A stretch of DNA of 64,000 bases from Streptomyces sp. NBC_01314 (GTDB lineage Bacteria > Actinomycetota > Actinomycetes > Streptomycetales > Streptomycetaceae): positions 10,168,001 to 10,232,000 of the forward strand of contig NZ_CP108394.1 of NCBI RefSeq assembly GCF_041435215.1. Direction: 5' to 3'. Shown piece by piece: positions 40,946 to 52,229 of the stretch. Both the position numbers and the translations under genes were made by a program. The first letter of the stretch is position 1; every line of letters starts with the position of its first letter. The notes below the pieces were generated by a model. The model saw only the letters and a list, made by a program, of their open reading frames with translations. It ran no database searches and was not told the DNA's origin.

Positions 40946-43882
40946 ATGAGCTCATACGGTCTCGGACGACGCCAGTTCCTGGCCACCGCCGTCGGTGTCG
41001 CCGCCACCTGGACCTCGGTTTCCGGGAACGCCATCGCCGCCCCGCAACTGAAGCAAGCCTCACGTGACAATTCCGTCCGTGTGTGGCTGACCGACGTATC
41101 GGCCGACAAGTGGGTCGCCGGCCAGGACGATGTGCTGTTCAAGGCGAGGCGAACGGCCAACCCGCTCACGATCAAGATCGACGACAGCGTCAAGTACCAA
41201 AAGGTCCAAGGCTTCGGCGCGGCCATGACCGACTCCTCCGCCTGGCTCATCGACAAGCTGTCCACCGCCGAGCGGACCAAGCTGATGAACAAGCTGTTCG
41301 ATCCCTCGAAGGGAATCGGCCTCAGCCTGCTCCGCTCCCCCATGGGTGCCACGGATTTCAACGCGTCCGGGAACTACTCCTACAACGACATGCCCGCCGG
41401 CCAATCGGACCCGACGCTGTCCAACTTCTCCATCCAGCACGACGTGCCGTACATCATTCCGGCCTTGCGGCAGGCCCTCTCACTCAACCCGTCCATCAAG
41501 ATCATGGCCAACCCGTGGAGCCCACCAGGCTGGATGAAGACCTCCGACTCCATGATCGGAGGCACCCTCAAGAGCGAGTACACCTCAGCGTTCGCCACCT
41601 ACTTCGTCAAGTTCATACAGGCCTGTGGCGAAGCCGGCGTGCCCATCTCCTACATTTCACCGCAGAACGAACCCATGGGTACGCCCACCTGGCCCGGAAT
41701 GTTCCTGTCCGCGTACCAGGAAGCGGAGTTGATCCAGGAGATCGGCAAGGCGTTCGAAGCCAACGGAATCTCCACGAAGATCCTGGCTTGGGACCACAAC
41801 TGGGACGTGCCCTCGTATCCGGAGACGATCTTCAGCGACCCCGCAGCCTCCAAGTACACCGCGGGAACCGGATGGCACATCTACAGCGGCAACCCGAACT
41901 ACCAGACAGTGGTCCACAACGACTACCCGAGCAAGGAAACCTTCATCACGGAAGCCACCGGAGGCGTTTGGCAGGACAGCGACCAGACGGCGTTCAGCGA
42001 AGCACTGGGTACGTGGATCATCAACGGCACACGCAACTGGGCGAACGGGGTGATGCTGTGGAACATCGCACTCGACCCCGATCGGGGCCCGCTCAACAGC
42101 GACACGGCCGGTATACCCATGCTTCGGGGCCTGCTCACGATCGACCCTGCCGACAGGCGGGTGACCTACAACGTGGATTACCACGCCCTCGCCCACGCCA
42201 GCAAGTTCGTCAAGCCCGGAGCACACCGGATCTACTCGAACACCTTCGGGGAAGGCAGCGTAGAGAACGTCGCGTTCCAGAACCCGGACGGATCGAAGGT
42301 CCTGATCGCGCACAACTCGGGCAGCGCCGCGAAAACCTTCAGCGTCGCGGACGGGACGCACTCGTTCGACTACACCCTCAACGCCGGCGACGCCGTCACC
42401 TTCACGTATGCCGGGCCTACGCGGAGCGGCCACACTCCCGCAGCGACCAAGGTCGCGGACCCGACACACGACTTCACGTTCACGTCGGCATCCGGTCCGG
42501 TCACCGTCACGTACGACCCGGTACTGCTGCCCTACCAGAACTCGATCCGTACCGGAAACAAGCTGGTCACGTATTCCCTTCCGATCGGAGCTTCCGTCCA
42601 GACGACAGGAAGGGCACTGAGCCGCAGCAAGTGGACCGCCACGGCTTCGGCGCAGCCGGATTGGGGTATGGCCGCGAACGCGATCGACGGCGACATCAAC
42701 ACCAGGTGGAGTCTGGGGCACGGGCCGACGAGCGGCGACTGGTTCCAGATCGACCTGGGGAGCCCCACGAGCTTCAATAAAATCGTCATCGACACCGGCG
42801 TGAACAACTCGTTCGACTACGTCACCAAGTATCAGATCTACGTTTCGAACGACGGTGTCGATTGGGGCAGCGCGATTGCGAGCGGCAGCGGAGGCATTGG
42901 CAAGATAGCCGTCACGTTGCCGACCCGGACTGCACAGTACATTCGCATCGTCAGTACTGCGGCCTCCGGCTTCTGGTGGGGCATCGGCGACATCGAGGTG
43001 TACGGGTCTGCGCGTGGAACCGGCTCGATCACAGCTCCGGCAGCGGTATCGAACGGCCTCCAGCTGAAGAACTGGACCAGCAAGGAAGGGGAGCAGGTCA
43101 CCGCAGTATTCAACGGGACCACCGGCAGCAAGAGCTTCAAGATATCCACCGACGGCTCGTACACGTATACGCTGCCCAGCGGCACCTCGGCGATGTTCAC
43201 CACCAAGAAGCTTTCGAGCTTTCCATCGCCGACCTTCAGCGATTTGAAGCCGGAACGAGGCATGCCGCGCTCCAAGTTCACGATTCGCGGTTCTGGTTTC
43301 GGTGATGCACAGGGGCTGGGTACGGTGTATTTCGGATCGAGCTATGCCGAAATAGACACCTGGTCGGACACCAGCATCAGCGCCTACGTTCCGAAGGGAC
43401 TTCCGGCGGGGAAGGTCACTGTTTCCGTGAAGGGAACCAGCGGAGTTGATGCAGGTGGATCTTCGTTCGACGTCATCGATCCAGGTCCTGCACTGCCGCG
43501 GGCGGGCTGGACCGCAAAGGCTTCGGACGCAAGCCAGTGGGATGCGCCCGGAAACATGCTCGATGGCAACTCTGACACTCGGTACAGCTCCGGAACAGGG
43601 CAGTACGACGGCCTCTGGATCCAAGTGGACATGGGGCAGACGCAGACCTTCGACAAGATCGTGTTGGATGTCGGCGGCAGTGTCAGCGACTATGCGCGGA
43701 GCGCAGACGTATACGTGTCCACGGATGGAACCGACTGGACCAAGGTCTCTTCCGTAGCGGACGGCCAACGAGTCCACCTGATCTCCTTCCCGACGCAGAC
43801 GGCTCGCTACATCAAAATCGTCAATACTGGCAATGTTGCGCGCAGCTGGTGGTCAGTCGCAGAATGCAACGTCTACAACTGA
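40946..43882 (+). CDS. Tat-secreted GH30 glucanase with two discoidin (CBM32-like) modules
   Basis: A 978-residue extracellular enzyme. The Tat motif GRRQFLATA opens the signal peptide. The GH30 barrel carries the acid/base Glu in SPQNEPMG (about 240) and nucleophile Glu in FITEATGG (about 334), as in endo-beta-1,6-glucanases and glucosylceramidases. A beta-sandwich follows to about 500. Two discoidin/F5-8C-type modules lie at about 555-690 and 845-978, separated by an IPT/TIG-like domain (about 765-840, FSDLKPERGMPRSKFTIRGSGF). AAGGAGG precedes the ATG. Codon choice in the last third is visibly less G/C-biased than in neighbours, hinting at separate origin. Confidence 0.9.
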   Translation: MSSYGLGRRQFLATAVGVAATWTSVSGNAIAAPQLKQASRDNSVRVWLTDVSADKWVAGQDDVLFKARRTANPLTIKIDDSVKYQKVQGFGAAMTDSSAWLIDKLSTAERTKLMNKLFDPSKGIGLSLLRSPMGATDFNASGNYSYNDMPAGQSDPTLSNFSIQHDVPYIIPALRQALSLNPSIKIMANPWSPPGWMKTSDSMIGGTLKSEYTSAFATYFVKFIQACGEAGVPISYISPQNEPMGTPTWPGMFLSAYQEAELIQEIGKAFEANGISTKILAWDHNWDVPSYPETIFSDPAASKYTAGTGWHIYSGNPNYQTVVHNDYPSKETFITEATGGVWQDSDQTAFSEALGTWIINGTRNWANGVMLWNIALDPDRGPLNSDTAGIPMLRGLLTIDPADRRVTYNVDYHALAHASKFVKPGAHRIYSNTFGEGSVENVAFQNPDGSKVLIAHNSGSAAKTFSVADGTHSFDYTLNAGDAVTFTYAGPTRSGHTPAATKVADPTHDFTFTSASGPVTVTYDPVLLPYQNSIRTGNKLVTYSLPIGASVQTTGRALSRSKWTATASAQPDWGMAANAIDGDINTRWSLGHGPTSGDWFQIDLGSPTSFNKIVIDTGVNNSFDYVTKYQIYVSNDGVDWGSAIASGSGGIGKIAVTLPTRTAQYIRIVSTAASGFWWGIGDIEVYGSARGTGSITAPAAVSNGLQLKNWTSKEGEQVTAVFNGTTGSKSFKISTDGSYTYTLPSGTSAMFTTKKLSSFPSPTFSDLKPERGMPRSKFTIRGSGFGDAQGLGTVYFGSSYAEIDTWSDTSISAYVPKGLPAGKVTVSVKGTSGVDAGGSSFDVIDPGPALPRAGWTAKASDASQWDAPGNMLDGNSDTRYSSGTGQYDGLWIQVDMGQTQTFDKIVLDVGGSVSDYARSADVYVSTDGTDWTKVSSVADGQRVHLISFPTQTARYIKIVNTGNVARSWWSVAECNVYN

Positions 43883-44008
43883 CCTCGGGCTTTCATGTAG
43901 GGCGACCGTTGGCCTTGCCCCCGGCGTAGAGGAAGTGCCTCTTGTCGGCGGGAACAGGGAGTGTTGATGTCCTTGTTCCCGTGGACGAGGCACTCTCCGG
44001 GCGCCTGT

Positions 44009-44071
44009 GGCGACTTCAGGCCCGCAGCGCACCGAGTACGCGCATCGGCCACGCGATCGACATCCGCGTTG
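44009..44071 (+). pseudogene. Duplicated 3-prime fragment of the GH32 gene
   Basis: About 62 bp encode WRLQARSAPSTRIGHAIDIRV, nearly the same as WRLEARSAPGTRLGFAIDAWEL at the end of the cytoplasmic GH32 gene (DNA 40697-40757), and most bases match. It is a fragment with no gene around it, next to the IS1380 fossil. A recombination or insertion event copied or moved the gene end. Confidence 0.65.
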
Positions 44072-44405
44072 CCAGACAGCAACAGGCCCACGACGGGTTC
44101 GCCGAAACCACCGCGGCCGTGGTCGACGAACCCCATCAGCGGGTGGTGCCCAAAGGTCTTCTTCCAGGTCGCGGCGGCGTCCTGCTTCGCGGAGTGCGCC
44201 AGGACGTGGACGCCATCCAGGTCCACGATCACATGCCCACCCGCGTCCGGCGCCGCTTCACCGGCCAACCGTCAGACACGTTCGCGCACTTCGGCGCGGG
44301 CGGTGTGCAGCGCGGCCAGGACCCGCTGCCCGCGCCGACGACAGCTTGCTAATCAGCCGGCCATGGTCGGGTCGGAGGCCACCCGCCCCGAACACGGCCA
44401 CCAAG
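44066..44405 (-). pseudogene. IS1380-family transposase fossil
   Basis: The minus strand reads GGHVIVDLDGVHVLAHSAKQ then TWKKTFGHHPLMGFVDHG and GEPVVGLLLSGNA, the catalytic-core start of IS1380 transposases with the first Asp in VDLDG. Upstream the frame continues as GQRVLAALHTARAEVRERV, an in-frame TGA, then RLAGEAAPDAGG. Further up, VASDPTMA and LISKLSSA sit in different frames. Everything after the GNA block is missing. So it is a truncated copy with at least one stop and one frameshift. Confidence 0.7.
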
Positions 44406-45017
44406 GACCTCGACAATCCTCATTCTTGCTGGTCTTGTGTCCTGAACATGAAAGGGAGTTGATTGTAGGCAACTTCTGGAAGTGATGCTGTGTGGGAGAT
44501 GAAGGTTTTGTGGCCCTTCAGAGCCGCCCTGTGGGGGGAGGCTCTAAACCGCCTCATGCTGCGTTAGCTAATGACTGTCGTGGTGAGCGATGAGGGAAAA
44601 GGCGTCGTAAGAGGCGTCAGGTGGGGATCGGGAAGACGAACGCAAGTGAATCGCTGCTGACGTGTCGAAAAGAAAATAGACGGCATCGAAACCGGGGTGT
44701 GACCAGAACTCCGGGATGAGCCTGGCGGGTGCCCGCTTATTGGCCAGGTGGTGTCCGGCATGTAGGCGACGTGAGTCCGGTCTGCGGCTTCCGCATGGAA
44801 CAGGAGAAGGCAGGTCCCGATACTGCCCGCCAAGCGGCGGGCGAGAGGGAGTGCCCCAAGCAGCAGTCACTGCAAGGGGCCGAGTACCGACGCGGGGCGT
44901 GCCGGCGGACCGGCTCGTAGTAGTGATGAAGCCCCTGTAACGGGGGTGGAGCGAAGGGGCCGGGTCGTTCGTGGCTGAGTTGATCGCATCAACCGGACAC
45001 CGTCCGGGAGGAGTTCG

Positions 45018-46277
45018 ATGGGCCAGTTGAAATCGTCGACCAAGCCGTTTGATATTTCAAAGTGGGAAATCAAGGAGGCGTGGGAGGAAGTCAGGGCTAA
45101 CAAGGGTGCACCCGGTGTGGACGGACAGAGCGTAGCGGACTTCGAGAAGGACCTTGAGAAAAATCTGTACAAGGTTTGGAATCGCATGTCGTCGGGCTCG
45201 TACTTTCCGCCTCCAGTGCGTGCGGTGGCCATTCCCAAGCCGCACGGGGGCGGCGAGAGAATGCTTGGCATTCCCGCTGTCGCCGACCGCGTGGCACAGA
45301 CCGTGGTGGCCCGGCATCTGATGCGCAGGGTGGATCCCATTTTCCACCCGGACAGCTTCGGATACCGGCCCGGACGGTCCGCCTTGGATGCGGTGGGGAA
45401 ATGCCGGGAACTCTGCTGGAAAAGGGACTGGGTGGTGGAGTTCGACATCGCCAAGTTCTTCGACAGTGTGCCCTGGGACCTGCTGGTCAAGGCGGTGGAA
45501 GCGCACACCGACGCCGTCTGGGTGAAGTTGTACGTGCGGCGGTGGCTCGCTGCCCCGCTCGTCATGCCTGACGGCTCCCTGCTGGAGCGGGAGCGCGGGA
45601 CCCCTCAAGGGGCTCCGGTGTCTCCCGTCATGGCGAACCTGTTCCTGCACTACGCGTTCGACACCTGGATGGACCGGGAGTTCCCGTCCGTCTGGTTCGA
45701 ACGGTATGCGGACGACGCGGTGCTGCACTGCGTCACCGAGCGCCAGGCCCGCCAGGTGCTGGCCGCGCTCACGGACAGGATGGTCGAAGTCGGGCTGCGG
45801 CTGCACCCGGACAAGACCCGGATCATCTACTGCAAGGACGGCCGCCGACGTGGCCCTTACGAGCACACGTCGTTCACCTTCCTCGGGTACACGTTCCGCG
45901 CCAGGAGGAACCGGAGTCGGCACGGGAACCTGTTCCTGGCGTTCGACCCGGCGGTCAGCAAGGACGCCCTGAAAAAGATGGGGCGGGAGCTGCGGTCCTG
46001 GCACCTGCACACCCGCTCCGAACTGTCCTTCCACGAGCTCGCCCGCAGGATCAACCCTGTGGTGGCGGGCTGGCTCAACTACTACAGCCGCTTCAGGCCG
46101 TGGGAGCTGATCCCCTTCGTGATGCGCATCAACGCCTACCTGGTGCGCTGGATCCGCCAGAAGTACAAACGGCTCGCGGCCCAGAGGAAGGCCATCGTGA
46201 AGATGCAGGAGATCGCCCAGCGATACCCCCGCATGTTCGCGCACTGGCGCCTGACCACGGGCGCCGTATCGGTCTGA
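45018..46277 (+). CDS. ltrA: Group II intron reverse transcriptase/maturase
   Basis: A 419-residue intron-encoded protein that would assist splicing and copy the intron into DNA by target-primed reverse transcription. Reverse-transcriptase motifs are in order: VEFDIAKFFDSVPW with the first catalytic Asp (about 142), GTPQGAPVSPVMANLFL (about 196), and FERYADDAVL with the YADD centre (about 230). The maturase X domain contains NPVVAGWLNYYSRFRPWE. There is no C-terminal HNH endonuclease, so mobility probably uses nicks at replication forks. It reads through without stops or frameshifts. Confidence 0.92.
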   Translation: MGQLKSSTKPFDISKWEIKEAWEEVRANKGAPGVDGQSVADFEKDLEKNLYKVWNRMSSGSYFPPPVRAVAIPKPHGGGERMLGIPAVADRVAQTVVARHLMRRVDPIFHPDSFGYRPGRSALDAVGKCRELCWKRDWVVEFDIAKFFDSVPWDLLVKAVEAHTDAVWVKLYVRRWLAAPLVMPDGSLLERERGTPQGAPVSPVMANLFLHYAFDTWMDREFPSVWFERYADDAVLHCVTERQARQVLAALTDRMVEVGLRLHPDKTRIIYCKDGRRRGPYEHTSFTFLGYTFRARRNRSRHGNLFLAFDPAVSKDALKKMGRELRSWHLHTRSELSFHELARRINPVVAGWLNYYSRFRPWELIPFVMRINAYLVRWIRQKYKRLAAQRKAIVKMQEIAQRYPRMFAHWRLTTGAVSV

Positions 46278-46292
46278 CGACCAGAACGACAA

Positions 46293-46326
46293 GAGCCGTG
46301 TAACGGGCGACTGTTACGCACGGTTC
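46293..46326 (+). ncRNA. Group II intron domain V
   Basis: A 34-nt hairpin opens with GAGCCGTG and closes with CACGGTTC, and its upper stem pairs GTAAC with GTTAC around GGGCGACT. The length and the AGC triad near the 5-prime side match catalytic domain V. Domain VI follows at about 46328-46361 (GAGCCGGGGGG pairing with CCCCCTCGGCT). Confidence 0.8.
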
Positions 46327-46536
46327 TGTGAGAGCCGGGGGGTGAGATCCCCCTCGGCTACTCGGCAGAGGCGATTTTCGTTTGTCTGACCGCCCGTCGG
46401 ACACACGCTGCCTGAAAGCGTGGGGCTAGAAGGACAGGACTCGCTGGGGCCACCTATGGATCGAAGTCACACTGAGGCACCGAGAAGCCCGCGCGAGGAT
46501 CCACGCGATCTGATGTGGCCTTGCCCTCAACTATTG

Positions 46537-46550
46537 TGCAACTAGTTGCA
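46537..46550. promoter_or_regulatory. Palindromic operator upstream of the reductase gene
   Basis: TGCAACTAGTTGCA is a perfect 14-bp palindrome 57 bp before the reductase start. Given the PadR gene just downstream of the reductase, it is most likely the PadR binding site, overlapping the promoter. Confidence 0.6.
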
Positions 46551-46583
46551 TAAACGGCGTGGCGTCGTCTACAACCTTGATGA

Positions 46584-48623
<2,040 letters not shown>

Positions 48624-48682
48624 GGGGCCCGGCCACGAGGCGCGTGCGGCTGTCGTGATCCCCGCCTTCCTAGGATGAGCCC

Positions 48683-49258
48683 ATGTCACTCCCGCACGCG
48701 ATCCTCACCGCCCTGCTCGAAAAGCCGTCGTCGGGCCTTGAGCTGACCCGGCGGTTCGACAGGTCGATCGGATACTTCTGGTCGGCGACGCACCAGCAGA
48801 TCTATCGCGAGCTGGGGAAACTGGAGGGCGAGGGCTACATCAGGGCCCTGCCCTCCGAGCGGCCCGCCCGGGGCCAGAAGAAGAGTTACGAGGTCCTGCC
48901 GGCCGGTCGCGACGAACTGGCCCGCTGGACCTCCGCGCCCCAGGACCCCAAGCCGTGGCGCGACGCGCTCTTCGTCCGGCTGCGCGCCGCCGCGGTGGTG
49001 GGCACGACCGGTCTTGAGGACGACATGAGGCGCCATCTCACGCTGTATCAGCGGCAGTTGGCGGAATACGAGGAGATCGAGAAGCGGGACTTCGGGCCAG
49101 GCCGGGACACGGCCCAGGACCGGCTCCAGCATCTGATCCTGCGGGCGGGAATCGACCTGCTGACCTTCTGGATCCAGTGGCTGACGAACGCCCTGGAGGA
49201 GTTCGAGACGCTGCCGGGGGAGACCGGTGGCGGTGGGGAGAACACACGGACCGAGTAG
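48683..49258 (+). CDS. PadR-family transcriptional regulator
   Basis: A 191-residue PadR regulator. The winged-helix N-terminus is LPHAILTALLEKPSSGLELTRRFDRSIGYFW to HQQIYRELGKLEGEGYI, with the wing around RPARGQKKSYEVLPAGRDEL. A C-terminal coiled-coil dimerisation region (about 110-175) follows. PadR proteins respond to phenolic or hydrophobic compounds. It likely binds the TGCAACTAGTTGCA palindrome upstream of the reductase gene and is co-transcribed with that gene. Confidence 0.9.
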   Translation: MSLPHAILTALLEKPSSGLELTRRFDRSIGYFWSATHQQIYRELGKLEGEGYIRALPSERPARGQKKSYEVLPAGRDELARWTSAPQDPKPWRDALFVRLRAAAVVGTTGLEDDMRRHLTLYQRQLAEYEEIEKRDFGPGRDTAQDRLQHLILRAGIDLLTFWIQWLTNALEEFETLPGETGGGGENTRTE

Positions 49259-49296
49259 GCGGCCGTCCGCGTCACGGGACGACCGCGCACCCGGGC

Positions 49297-49833
49297 TCAC
49301 AGACGATGCGGCTTCGCGCGGCGGCGCAGGTACCAGACGGCCGCCCCCGTGCCCACGGCCACCAGCGCTCCGCCGCCCACCAGGGTGACGGTGCCGTACT
49401 CCCGGGTGGCTCCGCCGACACCGCCCATGACGCCGCGTGCCGGTGAGGCCGTCGTGGAGATGGCGGGCGTGGCGGCGGTGACGATGACGGACTGGGTGCC
49501 CGCCGTGGTCCCGTCCTTGCACACCGCGATCACGGTGTACGTACCCGGGCCGACGTTCGCCCAGGAGGCGGCCTGGGTGGTGCTCGTGCCGGTGAGGGTC
49601 GCCTGACGCCCCTGGGAGAAGTTCGCCTGTCCGCTGGAGAGCAGCGAGGCGGTACCGAACGTGCCGTTGGTGCTCGTGGGGCAATCCCTGGTGGTGACGG
49701 TGACCGAGGATCCGGTGGTGCTCACCGAGATCCCCGTGGGGGCGGCGACGGCCGACGGCGCGGTCAGGGCGATCGGCAGCACGGCGGCGGCCGCGGTCGG
49801 GCCGAAGCGGAGAAGTAGCTGGGACGTACGCAT
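49297..49833 (-). CDS. Secreted, C-terminally membrane-anchored protein
   Basis: A 178-residue protein with a Sec signal peptide (cleavage near AVA-APTG), a Thr/Ser-rich extracellular domain of about 100 residues containing two Cys (CPTSTN and VCKDG), and a C-terminal GGVGGATREYGTVTLVGGGALVAVGTGAAVWYLRRRA anchor. The Gly-rich linker, hydrophobic helix and Arg tail are common in Streptomyces surface proteins. No canonical LPxTG is seen. GGAGGG precedes the ATG. Function unknown. Confidence 0.78.
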   Translation of the reverse strand: MRTSQLLLRFGPTAAAAVLPIALTAPSAVAAPTGISVSTTGSSVTVTTRDCPTSTNGTFGTASLLSSGQANFSQGRQATLTGTSTTQAASWANVGPGTYTVIAVCKDGTTAGTQSVIVTAATPAISTTASPARGVMGGVGGATREYGTVTLVGGGALVAVGTGAAVWYLRRRAKPHRL

Positions 49834-50009
49834 GGTCTGCCCTCCAGCGGCACGGTGGCGGCACGTCCCGTGTGCCGCCGAGGATCGGGAGACCCGTGCT
49901 GCCTCAGGGTGAGCCAACGTGCCGTTCGCCCCGTCCGCATGCGGACGGCCCCCGGGCAGGTGACGGATTCCGCCGAGCGGGGGACCCGGCGCACGGCTTC
50001 GGCGGTCGC

Positions 50010-50990
50010 TCACCCCTCGGTGGTCACCGTCCGTTCCGCCGAGAACCCGCCCCAGGTCCCGTCCGGGAGCTTCGCGCGGATCCGCACCCGGTACGACACC
50101 CCGGACTCCCGGCCCACGTAGAAGCTGTGGGCGGCCCGGCCTCGGGGCGGGGTCCCGCCCCAGACGAGCGAGGTCGCCCGCCGCCGGTCGAGCTGGATCT
50201 CGTACTCCGTGATCACACCGTCGACCCGCGGCGGCAGCCAGGACAGTTCGACGGAGTACGCCCCGTCGGCCCGGCGGATGCCGGCGCGGAACCCGGTGGG
50301 CGCGGTGCCCCGCCCGTCGTCCGCCCCCGGCGCGGTCGTCAGCCGTACCGCCCGGCTCACGGGCGAGACGTTGTCCGCCGCGTCCCTCGCCCGCACGGTG
50401 AAGGAGTACCGGGTGCCGGGCCGCAGCCCCGTGACCACGGCCGCCGTCTGTCCCCCGCCCACGCTGTGGATCTTCGAGCCGCCCTGCAGGATGTCGTACG
50501 AGACCACGTCACCGTCGTCCGTCGACGGCCCCCAGGACAGCCGCACCACCCTGCTCCCGACCGCCTTCCCGCCGAGGCGCCCCGGGCGGGTCGGGGTCCG
50601 GCGGTCCGTCGGCCCGGCGGCGGGCGTCGTGGCCCGGACCTCCGTACTGGGCGGCCCGAGGTCCCCGGTGGCATCGCGGGCCCGGACCGTGAACACGTAG
50701 GTGGTGGACGGTCGGAGCCGGGTGATGTCCACCATGTGCTCACCGCCCGGCACGGACTTCACCTTCGTGCGGCCCCGGTACACCTCGTACGCGGCGATCT
50801 CCGGCTCGTCGGATGCCCGGTTCCACATGACGTGCACGCTGGTGGCGCTGCCCGCCTCGGCGGTGACCCCGGGCGGGGCCGGCGGCGGGCGGCGACCGGG
50901 GCTCTCCTCCATCGCGCAGGCGGATGTGAGGAGCAGCGAGCCGCAGAGCAGCGACGCCGGGACGAGTGCCGGCACGGGAACGCGTCGCAT
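50010..50990 (-). CDS. Lipoprotein with three fibronectin type III domains
   Basis: A 326-residue predicted lipoprotein: MRRVPVPA signal followed by lipobox LLTSAC. Three fibronectin type III repeats follow at roughly 35-125, 130-220 and 230-325, each with the W, Y.V and LRP.T.Y.FTVRARDA signatures. No catalytic domain is attached, so it is probably a surface or secreted binding protein. The start is placed at the ATG preceded by GGAAGGA. It is transcribed towards the anchored protein gene but separated from it by 176 bp. Confidence 0.82.
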   Translation of the reverse strand: MRRVPVPALVPASLLCGSLLLTSACAMEESPGRRPPPAPPGVTAEAGSATSVHVMWNRASDEPEIAAYEVYRGRTKVKSVPGGEHMVDITRLRPSTTYVFTVRARDATGDLGPPSTEVRATTPAAGPTDRRTPTRPGRLGGKAVGSRVVRLSWGPSTDDGDVVSYDILQGGSKIHSVGGGQTAAVVTGLRPGTRYSFTVRARDAADNVSPVSRAVRLTTAPGADDGRGTAPTGFRAGIRRADGAYSVELSWLPPRVDGVITEYEIQLDRRRATSLVWGGTPPRGRAAHSFYVGRESGVSYRVRIRAKLPDGTWGGFSAERTVTTEG

Positions 50991-51430
50991 GATCCTTCCC
51001 CTCGTCGGTCGAACCACGGCGGGATTGGTCTGTACCTATCTTCATGTATGGCATGACTGACGCGGTCGCATCAAGGGGTGGGTGCGGAGCGATCCGCCGC
51101 CGCCCAGATGCTTCGCCCGATGGACGGGTTGGCTGCGACGCGGTTCACGGCATGGCGGGCGGATACGTATGCTGGGGCTCCGACACGGCGTGAACTCGCC
51201 TGCTGCGCAGGTCTGTTCACGTCGTACGGCGCGGGCCGCTGTCGTCGCCGATCCCGCGCCGACGAGAGCGGCCGAGCGGCCGGGGCCGAGTCGGGCCCGG
51301 GCCCTCGGCCGCGCACCCGTGCGAAAGGGTGCCGTGATCCGTCCGGCCCCTTCCCGGTGGCCGTCCTCTCCGACCCTCACCACCTTTGGGTGAGTGTCCG
51401 TCATGTCCCCCCCGGAGAGGGTTCCTCATC
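50991..51430. other. Intergenic region with no recognisable gene
   Basis: This 440-bp divergent region separates the fibronectin lipoprotein and the GH75 gene. Short GC-rich hairpins occur but nothing I can assign. Confidence 0.5.
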
Positions 51431-52159
51431 GTGCGTGTCCGCTCGTTGACGCTGGCCGCCGTCGGCGCCGCCCTGCTGGCCCCGGTCGCCCTGCCCGCCC
51501 TCGCCCACCCGCAGCGCCCCGTGCACCGGGAGGGCGGTGTGACCGCCGCCGAACTGCTGGCCAGGGCGCGTGGCTGCGTCCGGGTCTCCGAGGGGCTGTA
51601 CAGCAGCGACGCGGGCACCCCCGCCGACATCCCGGTCTGTGGTGTCGACGGCGCGGTGTTCTGGAAGGCGGACATGGACATCGACTGCGACGGCCGGCCG
51701 AGCCCGCGCTGCAACAGCGACACCGACCCGTGGTTCCAGCCCGCCACGTCGTTCCTGCAGTCCGACGGCCGGTACCTCCGCTCCGAGAGCCTGCCGTTCA
51801 TCGTCGTCCCCGCCGCGAGCCGCACGTGGGACTACCGGGTCCACGGCGTCAAGGGCGGTTCGGTCGCCGCCGTCGTGTTCGAGGACCGGGTCCAGTACGC
51901 CGTCGTCGGCGACACCGGTCCCCGGAACATCATCGGCGAGGCCTCGTACGCCACGGCCGAGGCTCTCGGAATCCGCCCCGACCCGCGCAAAGGCGGCACC
52001 GCCTCCGGCGTCACCTACATCGTCTTCGAGGACTCCAGGGTGACCCCGATCGAGGACCACGAGGCGGCGGTGGAACTGGGGGAGAAGCTGGCGCGGAAGT
52101 GGGTGGGAGGGGTGGCGGTGCGCAGAGGGGCGACGATGCGTGGCGGGGCGGCGAGCTGA
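51431..52159 (+). CDS. Secreted GH75 chitosanase
   Basis: A 242-residue extracellular chitosanase of glycoside hydrolase family 75, which cuts beta-1,4-glucosamine polymers. A Sec signal peptide (MRVRSLTLAAVGAALLAP, cleavage near ALA-HPQ) precedes the catalytic domain. The core carries CGVDGAVFWKADMDIDCDG, the DTDPWFQPATSF block and GPRNIIGEASYATAEALG, with conserved acidic residues. The GTG start has GGAGAGG about 10 bases upstream. A terminator follows. Confidence 0.87.
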   Translation: MRVRSLTLAAVGAALLAPVALPALAHPQRPVHREGGVTAAELLARARGCVRVSEGLYSSDAGTPADIPVCGVDGAVFWKADMDIDCDGRPSPRCNSDTDPWFQPATSFLQSDGRYLRSESLPFIVVPAASRTWDYRVHGVKGGSVAAVVFEDRVQYAVVGDTGPRNIIGEASYATAEALGIRPDPRKGGTASGVTYIVFEDSRVTPIEDHEAAVELGEKLARKWVGGVAVRRGATMRGGAAS

Positions 52160-52170
52160 CCGCACACTCC

Positions 52171-52202
52171 GGGGCCTGTCGCCCGACCGGCCGACAGGCC
52201 CC
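52171..52202. terminator. Bidirectional intrinsic terminator
   Basis: GGGGCCTGTCG and CGACAGGCCCC form a perfect 11-bp stem with a 10-base loop between the converging GH75 and dhaM genes. Confidence 0.75.
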
Positions 52203-52229
52203 GACGCGTGTGCCGGGTCCCCCGGACGG

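Larger units (their letters stand above)
44490..46363 (+). mobile_element. Group II intron with reverse-transcriptase ORF
   Basis: The element opens with GTGTGGGAG, fitting the GUGYG 5-prime consensus. A structured ~500-nt leader is rich in GAAA and AAG motifs and the RT/maturase ORF follows. After the ORF comes a 34-nt domain V and a domain VI hairpin ending near CGGCTAC at 46361. All parts expected of a functional ribozyme are present, unlike the decayed elements beside it. The exact 5-prime and 3-prime bases are inferred from consensus and may be off by several bases. Confidence 0.75.
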
